64,000 nt of DNA, from contig NZ_JAMBEP010000001.1 of NCBI RefSeq assembly GCF_023374055.1, positions 124,001 through 188,000 on the forward strand. Direction: 5' to 3'. The notes beneath the pieces were generated by a model. That model worked only from the letters and a program-made list of their open reading frames with translations, did not search any database and was not told the DNA's origin. Shown here in pieces: positions 9,455 through 18,685 of this stretch; the first letter of the stretch is position 1, and each line of letters opens with the position of its first letter. Both the position numbers and the translations under genes were made by a program. This DNA is from Luteimonas galliterrae (lineage in GTDB: Bacteria > Pseudomonadota > Gammaproteobacteria > Xanthomonadales > Xanthomonadaceae).

Positions 9455-10333
9455 TCAGCGGCGGCGCTCGATCGCTTCGCGGCCGAGCGCCGCCAGGCGC
9501 GCGGTGCGTTCGCCGAACGGCGCCAGCGCATCCGCCATGGCCGTGGCCAGCGCCTGCAGCCGCGCGCGCGAGCCGTCGATGCCCAGCAGCGCAGGGAAGG
9601 TCGCCTTGGCCTGGGCCGCGTCCTTGCCTGCGGTCTTGCCCAGTGTGGCGCTGTCGCTTTCGATGTCGAGCAGGTCGTCGCGGATCTGGAAGGCCAGGCC
9701 GAGCGCATCGGCATAGCGATCGAGTTGCGCGCGTTGCCCGGCGTCGGCGGCGGCTGCGATCGCGCCCATCCGCACCGAGGCGCGCAGCAAGGCCCCGGTT
9801 TTCATCGCATGCAGCCTTTCGAGATCGGCGAGCGATACGGATTTTCCGCCCGTGGCGTCGATGTCCAGCGCCTGTCCGCCGCACATGCCGCGCGCGCCGG
9901 CGGCGATCGACAGCTCGCGCAGCAGCGCGACGCGCACGCCATCGGCGAAAGGCGCGTCGGCCAGCAATTCGAAGGCCAGCGATTGCAGCGCGTCGCCGGC
10001 CAGGATCGCGGTGGCTTCGTCGAAGGCGACGTGCACGGTGGGTTTGCCGCGGCGCAGCGCGTCGTCGTCCATCGCCGGCAGGTCGTCGTGCACCAGCGAA
10101 TAGGCATGGATCAGTTCGACTGCGGCGGCGGGCACGTCCAGCGCCGCGGCGTCGGCGCCGAAAGCGGTGCCGGAGGCGTAGACCAGCAGCGGCCGCATGC
10201 GTTTGCCGCCGTCGAGCGCGGCGTGGCGCATGGCGGCGTGGAGGCGTTGCGGGGCTTCGTCGGCGCCAGGCAATGCGCGGTCCAGCGCGCTTTCGACCCG
10301 CGCGCGCCAGGCGGCGTAATCGGACTCAGGCAT
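9455..10333 (-). CDS. ispA: Farnesyl diphosphate synthase IspA
   Basis: A 292-residue polyprenyl synthetase. It condenses IPP with DMAPP and then GPP to give farnesyl diphosphate, the precursor of undecaprenyl phosphate and quinone side chains. The first aspartate-rich motif is [13 protein letters not shown] (about residues 80-92) and the second is [11 protein letters not shown] (about 213-223). GGKRMRP near residue 43 binds IPP. It overlaps the xseB stop by eight bases, the usual xseB-ispA operon; dxs, often next in line, does not follow. The product feeds uppS at 29 kb. The 90 bases downstream hold nothing I can name. Confidence 0.95.
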   Translation of the reverse strand: MPESDYAAWRARVESALDRALPGADEAPQRLHAAMRHAALDGGKRMRPLLVYASGTAFGADAAALDVPAAAVELIHAYSLVHDDLPAMDDDALRRGKPTVHVAFDEATAILAGDALQSLAFELLADAPFADGVRVALLRELSIAAGARGMCGGQALDIDATGGKSVSLADLERLHAMKTGALLRASVRMGAIAAAADAGQRAQLDRYADALGLAFQIRDDLLDIESDSATLGKTAGKDAAQAKATFPALLGIDGSRARLQALATAMADALAPFGERTARLAALGREAIERRR

Positions 10334-10577
10334 CCGGCTGAAAAGGTTCCGCCGAAGCCGGATCGGCCGGGTCGCTGAGCAGGCGCACGCGTAGTTCGGC
10401 TTGTTCGAGGGCTTGCTGGCAGCGGCGGTAGAGGCCGACGCCGCGTTCGTAGGCGGCCAGCGATTCTTCCAGGCTCATCTCGCCGTGCTCCATTCTCTCG
10501 ACCAGTTGCTCGAGCGCGTCGAGTGAACTTTCGAAATCGGCGACGGGCGAAATTTCGGCGGCGGGTTTGCGGGCCAT
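10326..10577 (-). CDS. xseB: Exodeoxyribonuclease VII small subunit
   Basis: An 83-residue protein with the XseB pattern: [20 protein letters not shown] (about residues 18-37), then [20 protein letters not shown] and a short acidic tail. XseB binds XseA to form exonuclease VII, which degrades single-stranded DNA from both ends. The length is normal (about 80). Its 3' end overlaps ispA by eight bases. The xseA gene is not in this window. Upstream (10578 on) lies repeat DNA, so the promoter must be in or near it. Confidence 0.93.
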   Translation of the reverse strand: MARKPAAEISPVADFESSLDALEQLVERMEHGEMSLEESLAAYERGVGLYRRCQQALEQAELRVRLLSDPADPASAEPFQPDA

Positions 10578-10837
10578 GGGGGCAGTTTAAGCCATGTAAC
10601 GGCCCGCAGGAACGGGCCGCTGTCCGAGCGCTTTCAGGTCCGCGAAGCACGGATCGCCCGCTGCCTTCGCTCCGCCTTTGTGGAGCGGGGCCTGCCCCGC
10701 AGCTCTGCCACTCTTGCTCCGGCTCTGTAGAGCGGAGATTGCTCCGCTGCTCTTCGCTCTTATGCCGTTCGCTCTTAAGCCGTCATCCCAGCGAACGCTG
10801 GGACCCATGTTGCTTTCGCTCTTGCCCCTTAAAGCCG

Positions 10838-11415
10838 TCATCCCGGCGAAGGCCGGGATCCAGGCCGGCGTCCTTGCGGGTGCGCTGCGACTCGCACCAT
10901 GGGAAAAGGCTTCCGCGCTGCGCGCGGGTCACTTTCTTTGCTGGCCCAAAGAAAGTAACCCAAGAAAGGGCCTGAACTGCGGTGCGATGGGTCGCACCTG
11001 AAAGTTCGCCAGCGGACCTGCTTTCGTCGTGGGTGACCTTCTTACGCAGGTACTAGATTTTGATTCGCAGCGTATGGGTGACGTGGCTTTTGCGGATTTG
11101 CGCTAAGGAGTCGTTCTGATCGATCGCCTCGCATCTGAATGTCGAAGCGACGGAGGAATCCCGAGGGCTGGCGAGCGGTGGCCAAGAACACGGGGGTAGC
11201 CCATCGCCGTAATCCCTTCCAAAGGCCCCTTTTCTTTGGTTACTTCTCTTTTTGGGCCCCACAAAAAGAAAGTAACTCGGCCGCGGTTTTAGCGGACGAA
11301 ACGCCGGCCTGGAAGGCCGGCAGATCGCCAGAACCCAACAGCAAAGGCAGCGGAGCAAGCTCCGCTCTACAGAGCAAGAGCAAATCTCCTCCGGCCCCTA
11401 CTTTCAAAGAGGGGG
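10838..11415 (+). repeat. Composite repeat, copy A (inverted mate at 33 kb)
   Basis: About 578 bp that reappear, reverse-complemented, at 33243-33829. In order: a CATCCCGGCG...CCGGGAT hairpin, the 349-bp element with terminal inverted repeats, an AAACGCCGGCCTGGAAGGCCGG hairpin region, a GCGGAGCAAGCTCCGC palindrome and TTTCAAAGAGGGGG. By eye the central 230 bases differ at roughly one base in 17 between the copies. Confidence 0.85.
10928..11276 (+). mobile_element. MITE-like element with terminal inverted repeats, copy A
   Basis: A 349-bp unit. The left end (10928-10973) reads GTCACTTTCTTTGCTGGCCC, AAAGAAAGTAACCCAAGAAA, GGGCCT; the right end (11223-11276) is an imperfect reverse complement containing TCTTTGGTTACTTCTC and CAAAAAGAAAGTAAC. 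Each end is itself a hairpin (ACTTTCTTT against AAAGAAAGT). No transposase gene is inside and no clear target duplication is visible. It could be a non-autonomous transposable unit or a structured RNA; the sequence does not decide. Confidence 0.65.
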
Positions 11416-11496
11416 AACAAGCAAAGGCGCTGGATGACCGTCTTCGCGGGGACGGCGGCATGAAAGCAAGAGCAAAAGCAGTGAGGCGAATTCGCG

Positions 11497-12810
11497 TTAT
11501 AGAGAAGACGCAGCGATGCGCCAGACCAGGCGTGCGCCGCGCTCGCGCAACCAGGTGTCGAAGGCGGCCGAATAGACCAGGTCGCCGGCGGCGAACACAT
11601 CGACGCCATCCGATAACAGCGGCAGGCGCGTGCGTTCCCATGGCGGCACGCCCAGGTCCTGCAGGACATGCTTCAGCGCATGGCTGTGATCGCGGCCGGG
11701 CAGGGCGATGCGTTCGCCGCCTTGGCGCGCGTGTGCCCGCAGCGGTCGGTCGAACCTATCCGCGCCTTCCAGCGCCAACTCGCCGCCATCCGGCAAGGTC
11801 AACGGCGTGCGGCCGTCCCATTCGGTCGACCAGTCCACAGGCAATGCGGGGCGTTGCCAGTCGGCATGAAGAAGGCCGCGCCAGCGCCGGACGACGGCGC
11901 CGGACCAGGCGAAGGCGGCTTCCGCATCCGGTTCCGCTTCGATAAGGTCTTGTTCGATCGCAGCGATACCCTGCGCGGGCAGCGGCGGCAATGCGAGTTC
12001 TTCGATCCAATGCCGCAACACGCGCGCGCGGCGCGCCATCGGGATACGCTCGAGCCTCTCCGCGTCCAATGCGTTCGGGTCGAGGCTGCGCACATCGGCG
12101 AGCGCCGCGACGTCGCCGTCGGCCAAGAGCGCGCTCGATTCCGCGCACAGCGCCGCGCTTAGCGCGAATGCCGGATCGGCATGCGGCCAGCGTTCGCGCA
12201 GCAGCGGCAGCACACGGTGACGCAGGTAGTTGCGGTCGAGCGATACGTCGTCGTTGCTGGCGTCTTCGATCCAGCTCAGGTCCTGTTCCCGTGCGTAAGC
12301 GGACAAAGCGGAACGCGGAATGCCGAGCAGCGGACGCCACAGCCAGCAGCGGCCGAACTTGCGCAGCGGCCGCATCGCGCCCAGGCCGTCGGGTCCGGAT
12401 GCGCGCAATGCGCGCAGCAGGAAAGTCTCGGCCTGGTCGTCGCGATGGTGCGCGGTGACCAGCACTTCGTCCTCGCCCAACACGCTGCCGAACGCGGCAT
12501 GGCGTGCTTTGCGCGCCGCGGCCTCGGGGCCTTCGCCGCCGTCGCGCGCCACCTCCACCCGCAGCACCGTCAGCGGAATGGCGAGCGCATCGCAGACGCG
12601 CCGGCAATGCGCGGCCCAGGCGTCCGCCTGCGGGCTCAGACCGTGGTGCACGTGGATCGCGCGCAGGCCGGCGTCGCGGGCGGCGGCGATGCCGGAGAGC
12701 AGGTGCAGCAATGCGGTCGAATCGACGCCGCCGCTGAAGCCGATGTGCAGCGGCCGCGGCGGCATGCCGCGCAAGGCGTGTTCGAGGTGCGTGCGCAGCG
12801 GGGAAGGCAT
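11497..12810 (-). CDS. tilS: tRNA(Ile)-lysidine synthase TilS
   Basis: A 437-residue N-type ATP pyrophosphatase. It adds lysine to C34 of tRNA-Ile(CAU) so that it reads AUA and is charged with isoleucine; this is essential in most bacteria. The PP-loop SGGVDS is at residues 26-31, followed by HVHHGLSPQAD (about 58-68), VLVTAHHRDDQAETFLLRAL and the SWIEDASNDD segment, all TilS hallmarks. The C-terminal TilS domain (GERIALPGRDHSHALKHVLQ, then LGVPPWERTRLPLL) is complete. The start at 12810 has no strong ribosome site. It lies directly downstream of accA, separated by an AAAAGCTCGCGGCT repeat. Confidence 0.94.
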   Translation of the reverse strand: MPSPLRTHLEHALRGMPPRPLHIGFSGGVDSTALLHLLSGIAAARDAGLRAIHVHHGLSPQADAWAAHCRRVCDALAIPLTVLRVEVARDGGEGPEAAARKARHAAFGSVLGEDEVLVTAHHRDDQAETFLLRALRASGPDGLGAMRPLRKFGRCWLWRPLLGIPRSALSAYAREQDLSWIEDASNDDVSLDRNYLRHRVLPLLRERWPHADPAFALSAALCAESSALLADGDVAALADVRSLDPNALDAERLERIPMARRARVLRHWIEELALPPLPAQGIAAIEQDLIEAEPDAEAAFAWSGAVVRRWRGLLHADWQRPALPVDWSTEWDGRTPLTLPDGGELALEGADRFDRPLRAHARQGGERIALPGRDHSHALKHVLQDLGVPPWERTRLPLLSDGVDVFAAGDLVYSAAFDTWLRERGARLVWRIAASSL

Positions 12811-12851
12811 GCGTGGATGGTGCCACGGCCGCACATTTTTTTCTTGCGGGA

Positions 12852-12878
12852 AAAGCTCGCGGCTGAAGCCGCTCCTAC
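12852..12878. repeat. Half of a GCTCGCGGCTGAAGCCGCTCCTAC palindrome
   Basis: A single arm of the GTAG-ended repeat (AAAGCTCGCGGCTGAAGCCG then CTCCTAC) sits in the 80-bp gap between accA and tilS. It has an internal CGGCTGAAGCCG hairpin but no opposing arm nearby, unlike the paired copies at 20651, 30480, 31525 and 42106. Confidence 0.65.
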
Positions 12879-12890
12879 AAAAGCCGGGGC

Positions 12891-13850
12891 TCAGGCGGCT
12901 TCGTAGGCGCCGTAGCCGCGCAAGCGCTGATAACGCCGCTGCAGCAGCTGTTCCACCGGTATTTGCTCGAGCGCATCCAGTTCGTTGAGCAATACCGCTT
13001 TCAGGCGCGTCGCCATCTGCTTGGGATTGCGGTGCGCGCCGCCGATCGGTTCGCGGATCACCTTGTCGATCAGGCCCAGCTCGTGCAGGCGCTTGGCGGT
13101 CAGGCCGAGCTGCTCGGCGGCATCCTTGGCTTTCTCCGCGGTTTTCCACAGGATCGAGGCGCAACCTTCCGGGGTGATGACGGAATACGTGCTGTATTCC
13201 AGCATCAGGGTGCGGTCGCCGACGCCGATCGCCAGCGCGCCGCCGCTGCCGCCTTCGCCGATCACGGTGCAGATGACGGGAATCTTCAGCTCCGCCATTT
13301 CCAGCAGGTTGCGCGCGATCGCTTCGGATTGGCCCCGCTCCTCGGCATCGATGCCCGGCCAGGCGCCGGCGGTGTCGATGAACGTGAGCAGCGGCAGTTT
13401 GAAGCGCTCGGCCAGTTTCATCAGCCGCAGCGCCTTGCGATAGCCTTCGGGCTTGGGCATGCCGAAATTGCGGCGGATCTTGGCCTTGGTGTCGCGGCCC
13501 TTTTCGTGGCCGATCACCACCACGCTGCGGCCGTCGATGCGCGCCAGGCCGCCGACGATGGCGTTGTCGTTGGCGAAGGCGCGATCGCCTGCGAGTTCCT
13601 GGAATTCGTCGCAGATCACGCGCAGGTAGTCGAGCGTGTACGGCCGCGCCGGATGGCGCGCCAGTTGCGACACCTGCCATGGCGTCAGATCGCGGAAGAT
13701 CTGCGCGGTGCGCAGGCGCAATTTGTCCTGCAGCGCGTGCACTTCGGCATCGACGTTGACCGCGGGGCCGGTGCTGGCATGCCGCATTTCCTGGATCTTG
13801 GCTTCCAGGTCGGCGATCGGCTGTTCGAAGTCGAGGTAGTTGGGATTCAT
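12891..13850 (-). CDS. accA: Acetyl-CoA carboxylase carboxyltransferase subunit alpha
   Basis: A 319-residue AccA. With AccD it moves the carboxyl group from carboxybiotin to acetyl-CoA, giving malonyl-CoA, the first step of fatty-acid synthesis. The N-terminal [20 protein letters not shown], the [20 protein letters not shown] segment (about residues 114-133), [20 protein letters not shown] and the oxyanion-hole region [15 protein letters not shown] are all typical. The length matches the family (about 319). It follows dnaE in the same direction, as in E. coli, but a repeat pair (13930-14094) now separates them. Confidence 0.97.
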   Translation of the reverse strand: MNPNYLDFEQPIADLEAKIQEMRHASTGPAVNVDAEVHALQDKLRLRTAQIFRDLTPWQVSQLARHPARPYTLDYLRVICDEFQELAGDRAFANDNAIVGGLARIDGRSVVVIGHEKGRDTKAKIRRNFGMPKPEGYRKALRLMKLAERFKLPLLTFIDTAGAWPGIDAEERGQSEAIARNLLEMAELKIPVICTVIGEGGSGGALAIGVGDRTLMLEYSTYSVITPEGCASILWKTAEKAKDAAEQLGLTAKRLHELGLIDKVIREPIGGAHRNPKQMATRLKAVLLNELDALEQIPVEQLLQRRYQRLRGYGAYEAA

Positions 13851-13929
13851 CGGTACGGATGGAACGGCGAGGCGGGCAGTCTACCTGAGCGGGCCATACT
13901 CAGCCGTGTGGAAGGGACGGCATTGCTTC

Positions 13930-14094
13930 ACCCCCCTCTCCCGCTTGCGGGAGAGGGCTGGGGTGAGGGCGCGCGAAGTTCCAGATCGCGTCAAAAAATG
14001 CTTAGCGTGTTGATTCGTCCCGATAGCAGTATTCGTCGTAGATGCTTTGGCGCGCGCCCTCACCCAACCCTCTCCCGCAAGCGGGAGAGGGCTA
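13930..14094. repeat. Paired inverted repeat between dnaE and accA
   Basis: Two arms, CCCCCTCTCCCGCTTGCGGG followed by GGGTGAGGGCGCGCG (13930-13974) and CGCGCGCCCTCACCC with CTCTCCCGCAAGCGGGAGAG (14050-14094), face each other across 75 bases. Each arm contains a hairpin. It belongs to the same family as the repeat at 163-296. It may separate dnaE from accA transcription. Confidence 0.75.
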
Positions 14095-14120
14095 AAGACG
14101 GCAGGACAGGGGTTTGAAGC

Positions 14121-17100
14121 TCAGCCCGCCCAGGGCCGCGACATGGTGAGCTTCACCGTCCGCACGCCCGGCTGCTCGCGCAGCGCGGAAGGCAGGTCCG
14201 CGTCGACGCGCACGCCTTGGCTGCCGTTGAGGTCCAGCGTGCCGGCGGCGCCGTCGCGCAACAGGTCGAAACGGATCGGCGTAGCGCCGGGCCGGTGCCG
14301 CGCCAGCAGCGCATCGATACGTTCGAAGGCGCCGGGCACGCGCAGATCCAGGCGCAGCGACAGCCGTTGCGCCACTTGCGGGCAGATCTGCTGGAAATCC
14401 CAGCAACGCCGCGCGCGCAGCGAGAAGCCGCCGCTGAATTCGTCCTCGCGCAAGCCGCCTTCGATCACCAGGATGCGGTCGCGGGTCAGCAGTTGCGCGA
14501 ATTCGAGATAGGTTTCGGCGAAGAAGGCGCATTCCAGCCGGCCGCGGCCGTCGTCGATCTGGACGAAGGCCTGGCTGTCGCCTTTCTTGCGCAGGGCGAC
14601 GACCTGACCGGCGATCACCACGGTTTTTTCCGGGCGCCAGCTGCGGCGGTCTTCGTCCGGGCGCTCGCTCCAGATCCGGTCGAGCTCGCCCAGGTCGTAA
14701 CCGACCAGGCTGCGCAGCTCGTCGCGGTACGGATCCAGCGGATGGCCGCTGAGGTAATGGCCCAGCGTTTCGCGTTCGCCGTTGAGCTTCTGCGTCAGCG
14801 GCCAATCTTCGACATTGGGCAATGCCACGTCGATGTGCGGTTCGGCGCTGGCGCCGCCGAACAGCGATACCTGTCCGGCTTCGCGCTCGCGCGCCAGCTG
14901 TTCGGTGGCCTTGAGCACCTCGGGCAGTTGCAGCATCAGCGAGGCGCGGTTGCTGCCCAGCGCGTCGAGCGCGCCGGAATGCACCAGCGCTTCCAGCACG
15001 CGCTTGTTCAACTTGGTCGAGTCGATCCGTTTGCAGAAATCGAGCAGGTCCGCATACACCCCGCCGCGCAGCCGCTCGTGCGAGATCGCCTCGCAGGCGC
15101 CGCGGCCGACCCCTTTCACCGCGCCCAGGCCGTAGCGCACCGTGCGATCGTCGATCGCCTCGAACATGTAGTTGGACGCGTTGACGTCCGGCGGCAGCAC
15201 GCTGAGCTTGAGCGCGCGCGCCTCGTCGAGGAAGCCGACCACCTTGTCGGTGTTGTCCATGTCGCTGGACAGCACCGCGGCCATGAATTCGGCCGGGTAG
15301 TGCGCCTTCAGCCACGCGGTCTGGTAGGCGACCAGCGCATAGGCGGCCGAGTGCGACTTGTTGAAGCCGTACTCGGCGAATTTCTCCATCAAGTCGAAGA
15401 TCTGCGTGGCGCGGCGCGGATCGACGCCGCGCTCGGCGGCTCCGGCTTCGAACTTGGCGCGCTCCTTGGCCATTTCCTCGGGCTTCTTCTTGCCCATCGC
15501 GCGGCGCAGCAGGTCGGCGCCGCCCAGCGAATAGCCGGCCAGCACCTGGGCGATCTGCATCACCTGTTCCTGGTACACGATCACGCCGTAGGTCGGCGAC
15601 AGCACCGGTTCCAGCGAAGGATGCGGATAGCTGACTTCGGCGTTGCCGTGCTTGCGGTCCACCCAGTCGCGGTCCATGCCCGAACCGAGCGGGCCGGGGC
15701 GGAACAGCGCCGCCAGCGCGATGATGTCTTCGAACCTGTCCGGCCGCGCGCGCTTGACCAGTTCGCGCATGCCGCGCGATTCGAACTGGAACACTGCGAC
15801 CGTTTCGCCGCGCGCGAACAGTTCGTAGGATTTCGCATCGTCCAGCGGCAGCGCCGAAATATCCAGCGGTGCTTCGCCCGCGGCTGCGCGGCGCGCGTTG
15901 ATCGCCTTCACCGCCCAGTCGATGATGGTCAGCGTGCGCAGGCCGAGGAAGTCGAACTTGACCAGGCCGATCGCTTCGACGTCGTCCTTGTCGAACTGCG
16001 TCACCGGGCTGCGGCCCAGACCGTGGCCGTCGTGTTCGGCGAACAGCGGGCAGAACTCGGACAGCGGCGCGGGCGCGATCACCACGCCGCCGGCGTGCTT
16101 GCCGGCGTTGCGGGTGAGGTCTTCCAGCTCCAGCGCGAGATCGACGAGGTCGCGCACGTCGTCCTCCGCCTCGTAGCGCTCCTTGAATTCGGCGACGATG
16201 CGGCCCGGATCCTTGCGCGCGCGCTCGCCGCGGCCGATGGCGTCTTCCAGCGTCATCGGGTCGGTCGGCTGCAGCGGGATCAGCTTCGCCAAACCATCGA
16301 CGAAGCCGTACGGGAAGCCGAGCACGCGGCCGGCGTCGCGCAACACGGCCTTCGCCGCCATCGTGCCGTAGGTGATGATCTGGCTGACCCGGTCGCGGCC
16401 GTATTTGGCGGCGACGTAATCGATCACTTCGTCGCGCCGGTCCATGCAGAAGTCGATGTCGAAGTCCGGCATCGACACGCGTTCGGGATTGAGGAAGCGC
16501 TCGAACAGCAGGTCGTACGGAATCGGATCCAGGTCGGTGATGCCCAAGGCCCAGGCCACCAGCGAACCCGCGCCCGAACCGCGCCCGGGCCCGACCGGAA
16601 TGTCGTGCTGCTTGGCCCAGTTGATGAAGTCGGCCACGATCAGGAAGTAGCCCGGGAACCCCATCTTGATGATGACGTCCAGTTCCAGTTCCAGCCGCGC
16701 CTCGTAGTCCGCGCGCGTCTTGCCTTCGGCCAGCGGCGTCTTCTCCAGGCGCTGCGCGAGGCCTTCGCGCGCCTGCGTGCGGATCCAGCTTTCCAGGGTG
16801 TGATCGTCGGGCACCGGGAAGGCGGGCAGGTAGTATTTGCCCAGGCTGAGTTCGAAATTGCAGCGCCGCGCCAGATCGATGGCGTTGTCGATCGCGTCGG
16901 GCGCGTCGGCGAACAGTTCGGCCATCTGTTCGCTGGATTTGAGGTATTGCTCGCGGCTGTAGTCGCGCGGGCGCTTGGGATCGTCCAGCACGCGGCCGGA
17001 AGCGATGCAAACGCGCGCCTCGTGCGCTTCGAAGCCTTCCGCGTCGAGGAAGCGCGCGTCGTTGCTGGCCACGACAGGAATGCCGCGCGCAGCGGCCGCG

Positions 17101-17651
17101 TACAGCGCGAATTCGTTGAACGCGGCTTCGCCGTCGAGATCGCAGCGGGTCAGTTCAAGATGCAGCCGGTCGGGGAACAGCCGTTGCGCATCGGCCAGCC
17201 ATTGCTCGGCGTGGTCCTGGCGGTGCGCGGCCACCAGGCGTCCGGCCTGGCTGTGGCGCCCGGCCAGCGCGAACAGGCCGGTGCATTCTTCTTCGCGCAG
17301 CCAATCCGGGCGCACCACGACGCCGTCGTGGCGATGGCCTTCGAGCCAGGCCCGGCTGAGCAGCCGCGACAGGGCCAGGTAGCCGGCGCGATCGCGGCAC
17401 AGCAGGGTGAGGCGCGAGGGCGCCTCGTCGCCCTCGGCGATGCTGATGTCGGCGCCGGCGATGGGTTTCACCCCGGCGGCTTCGGCGGCCTTGTAGAACT
17501 TGACCAGCGCGAACAGGTTGTTGCGGTCGGTGATGGCCACCGCCGGCTGCTGCAGGGCGACGCAGCGCGCGACGAGCTCCGGCACGCGGATCGTCGAATC
17601 GGCAAGCGAATACTCGCTGTGCAGGTGGAGGTGGGCGAAACGTGCGGACAT
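14121..17651 (-). CDS. dnaE: DNA polymerase III subunit alpha
   Basis: A 1176-residue DnaE1-type replicative polymerase. The N-terminal PHP domain starts FAHLHLHSEYSLADSTI (about residues 5-21); the polymerase catalytic aspartates lie in SMPDFDIDFCMDRRDEVIDY (about 390-410); VGPGRGSGAGSLVAW and the finger segment RNAGKHAGGVVIAP are conserved; a helix-hairpin-helix region (YGLGAVKGVGRGA) and an OB-fold (VVIAGQVVALRKKGDSQAFV, about 990-1010) follow. The length is normal (about 1160). It elongates both strands as part of the holoenzyme. It is downstream of the lpx-rnhB block, as in E. coli, with an unassigned gene inserted. Confidence 0.98.
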   Translation of the reverse strand: MSARFAHLHLHSEYSLADSTIRVPELVARCVALQQPAVAITDRNNLFALVKFYKAAEAAGVKPIAGADISIAEGDEAPSRLTLLCRDRAGYLALSRLLSRAWLEGHRHDGVVVRPDWLREEECTGLFALAGRHSQAGRLVAAHRQDHAEQWLADAQRLFPDRLHLELTRCDLDGEAAFNEFALYAAAARGIPVVASNDARFLDAEGFEAHEARVCIASGRVLDDPKRPRDYSREQYLKSSEQMAELFADAPDAIDNAIDLARRCNFELSLGKYYLPAFPVPDDHTLESWIRTQAREGLAQRLEKTPLAEGKTRADYEARLELELDVIIKMGFPGYFLIVADFINWAKQHDIPVGPGRGSGAGSLVAWALGITDLDPIPYDLLFERFLNPERVSMPDFDIDFCMDRRDEVIDYVAAKYGRDRVSQIITYGTMAAKAVLRDAGRVLGFPYGFVDGLAKLIPLQPTDPMTLEDAIGRGERARKDPGRIVAEFKERYEAEDDVRDLVDLALELEDLTRNAGKHAGGVVIAPAPLSEFCPLFAEHDGHGLGRSPVTQFDKDDVEAIGLVKFDFLGLRTLTIIDWAVKAINARRAAAGEAPLDISALPLDDAKSYELFARGETVAVFQFESRGMRELVKRARPDRFEDIIALAALFRPGPLGSGMDRDWVDRKHGNAEVSYPHPSLEPVLSPTYGVIVYQEQVMQIAQVLAGYSLGGADLLRRAMGKKKPEEMAKERAKFEAGAAERGVDPRRATQIFDLMEKFAEYGFNKSHSAAYALVAYQTAWLKAHYPAEFMAAVLSSDMDNTDKVVGFLDEARALKLSVLPPDVNASNYMFEAIDDRTVRYGLGAVKGVGRGACEAISHERLRGGVYADLLDFCKRIDSTKLNKRVLEALVHSGALDALGSNRASLMLQLPEVLKATEQLAREREAGQVSLFGGASAEPHIDVALPNVEDWPLTQKLNGERETLGHYLSGHPLDPYRDELRSLVGYDLGELDRIWSERPDEDRRSWRPEKTVVIAGQVVALRKKGDSQAFVQIDDGRGRLECAFFAETYLEFAQLLTRDRILVIEGGLREDEFSGGFSLRARRCWDFQQICPQVAQRLSLRLDLRVPGAFERIDALLARHRPGATPIRFDLLRDGAAGTLDLNGSQGVRVDADLPSALREQPGVRTVKLTMSRPWAG

Positions 17652-17720
17652 CGGCGGGCCGGCGGGCGAACCCGCAGGTTAGGCCGCTGCGGGGGCAGGG
17701 ACAAGGCTTGACAGTTTAAG

Positions 17721-17887
17721 CCCCTCTCTCGTCGGGAGAGGGGTTGGGGTGAGGGTTCGGCGAAGCGAGGCAGTTCAGGATTCCGATGAAGCCGCCGGCT
17801 TGAGTCCGATGCTGCTGTCGGGCCGTCCGTGGTTTCACCGAACCCTCATCCGGCGCTATGCGCCACCTTCTCCCGGTGGGAGAAGGG
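17721..17887. repeat. Paired inverted repeat upstream of dnaE
   Basis: The left arm is CCCCTCTCTCGTCGGGAGAG with GGGTGAGGGTTCGG (17721-17760) and the right arm is CCGAACCCTCATCC with CACCTTCTCCCGGTGGGAGA (17838-17887). Same family as 163-296 and 52485-52605. It lies in the 246-base gap between dnaE and the next gene; no other feature is seen there. Confidence 0.75.
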
Positions 17888-17897
17888 AAAGGCACTG

Positions 17898-18524
17898 CTA
17901 CGCGACCCGGAAACGCTGCCCGCGCTGCCTATCGTCCAGATGCAGCCCGTCGTTGGGCCGCATCCGCCGGTGCAGGATCGAGATCGCGGCCATGCGATCC
18001 CCGATCCAGGCGGCGCGCCGCTGGGCGCCGTCGCCGTCCGGATGCAGCGTATCGCGGTACAGCCTGAAGTCGCGGTACTCCTCGGCCTCGGCGGCAACCG
18101 CCGGCCAAGCCAGTTCCAGCAGCAATACATCGTCCAGCTGTCCCAATAGCGGGATCGTGTCGGTGATCAGGTCGTCGGGCTGGTCCAGGTAACGCAGCAG
18201 TTTGCGCACGCTGGCGCAGTCCGCCTCGGCGCAGTCCCAGTCGGGATCTTCGACCATGGCGCGCAGTTCCTCGATGCGCGACAGGCGTTCGTCCAGCACG
18301 TCGCGCGCTTCGGCCTCGGGCAGCGACAGCAGCCAGGCGGCGAGTTGCGACACGCGTGCGGCGTCCACCTGCTCGGCCTCGGGGTAGATGTCGCGCAGTA
18401 GCGCATCGAACGCCGCGAATTGCGCAGCGTCGATATTCAGGCTGTCGGAAAGGTGGCTGCGGCCATCGGCGCCATTGGGGCGCGGCAACGGTCGGTCGGT
18501 CGGATATATGGATTGCGGACGCAT
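17898..18524 (-). CDS. Uncharacterised protein, possibly YkvA/DUF1232-like
   Basis: A 208-residue acidic, soluble protein that I do not firmly recognise. The segment PDDLITDTIPLLGQLDDVLL (about residues 116-135) resembles the core of YkvA/DUF1232 proteins (DLIPDFIPVLGYLDDL), but the membrane character of that family is weak here. Elsewhere it is rich in Asp and Glu with many leucines (LAAWLLSLPEAEARDVLDER). The coding frame is plausible: it has the strong third-position GC of its neighbours and fills the gap between rnhB and dnaE. The start could be later than the first ATG at 18524. It is inserted in an otherwise conserved rnhB-dnaE order. Confidence 0.6.
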   Translation of the reverse strand: MRPQSIYPTDRPLPRPNGADGRSHLSDSLNIDAAQFAAFDALLRDIYPEAEQVDAARVSQLAAWLLSLPEAEARDVLDERLSRIEELRAMVEDPDWDCAEADCASVRKLLRYLDQPDDLITDTIPLLGQLDDVLLLELAWPAVAAEAEEYRDFRLYRDTLHPDGDGAQRRAAWIGDRMAAISILHRRMRPNDGLHLDDRQRGQRFRVA

Positions 18525-18685
18525 CGCGCACCTCCTGCCAGTCCGGCCTGCGAAGGGAAGTCGCGGGATCGGCCGGCAGTCGCGCGACCATGCCTTTCTA
18601 TGGATGCGCGAAAAGCTTGCGGGGTTGCGATCGATTTGTCGTGAGGCGGAAGTGGGAGTGACCTTGGGCCTAATTCAGCCTTCGA

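Larger units (their letters stand above)
10578..11496. other. Gene-free region filled with repeats
   Basis: These 919 bases between xseB and tilS (which points towards it on the same strand) contain no credible gene. From left to right: short palindromes with GAGCGGGGCC.TGCCCCGC, a GTCATCCCAGCGAACGCTGGGA hairpin, the composite repeat (10838-11415), and an AT-richer tail to the tilS stop. Short open frames here sit wholly inside the repeat and are discussed under the rejected items. Confidence 0.7.

Noticed and set aside
11053-11358. A 101-codon frame in composite repeat A, with a partner frame at 33400-33609 in copy B, as a conserved hypothetical protein.
   Set aside because: The frames lie inside the repeat, their N-termini do not match, and the differences between copies change amino acids more than they preserve them.
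14217-17711. A 1164-codon open frame antisense to dnaE.
   Set aside because: High-GC coding DNA gives long open frames on the other strand. The frame has no recognisable domain, and dnaE explains the region fully. The same holds for 7652-10378 opposite CHASE2/ispA and 22836-25532 opposite bamA.
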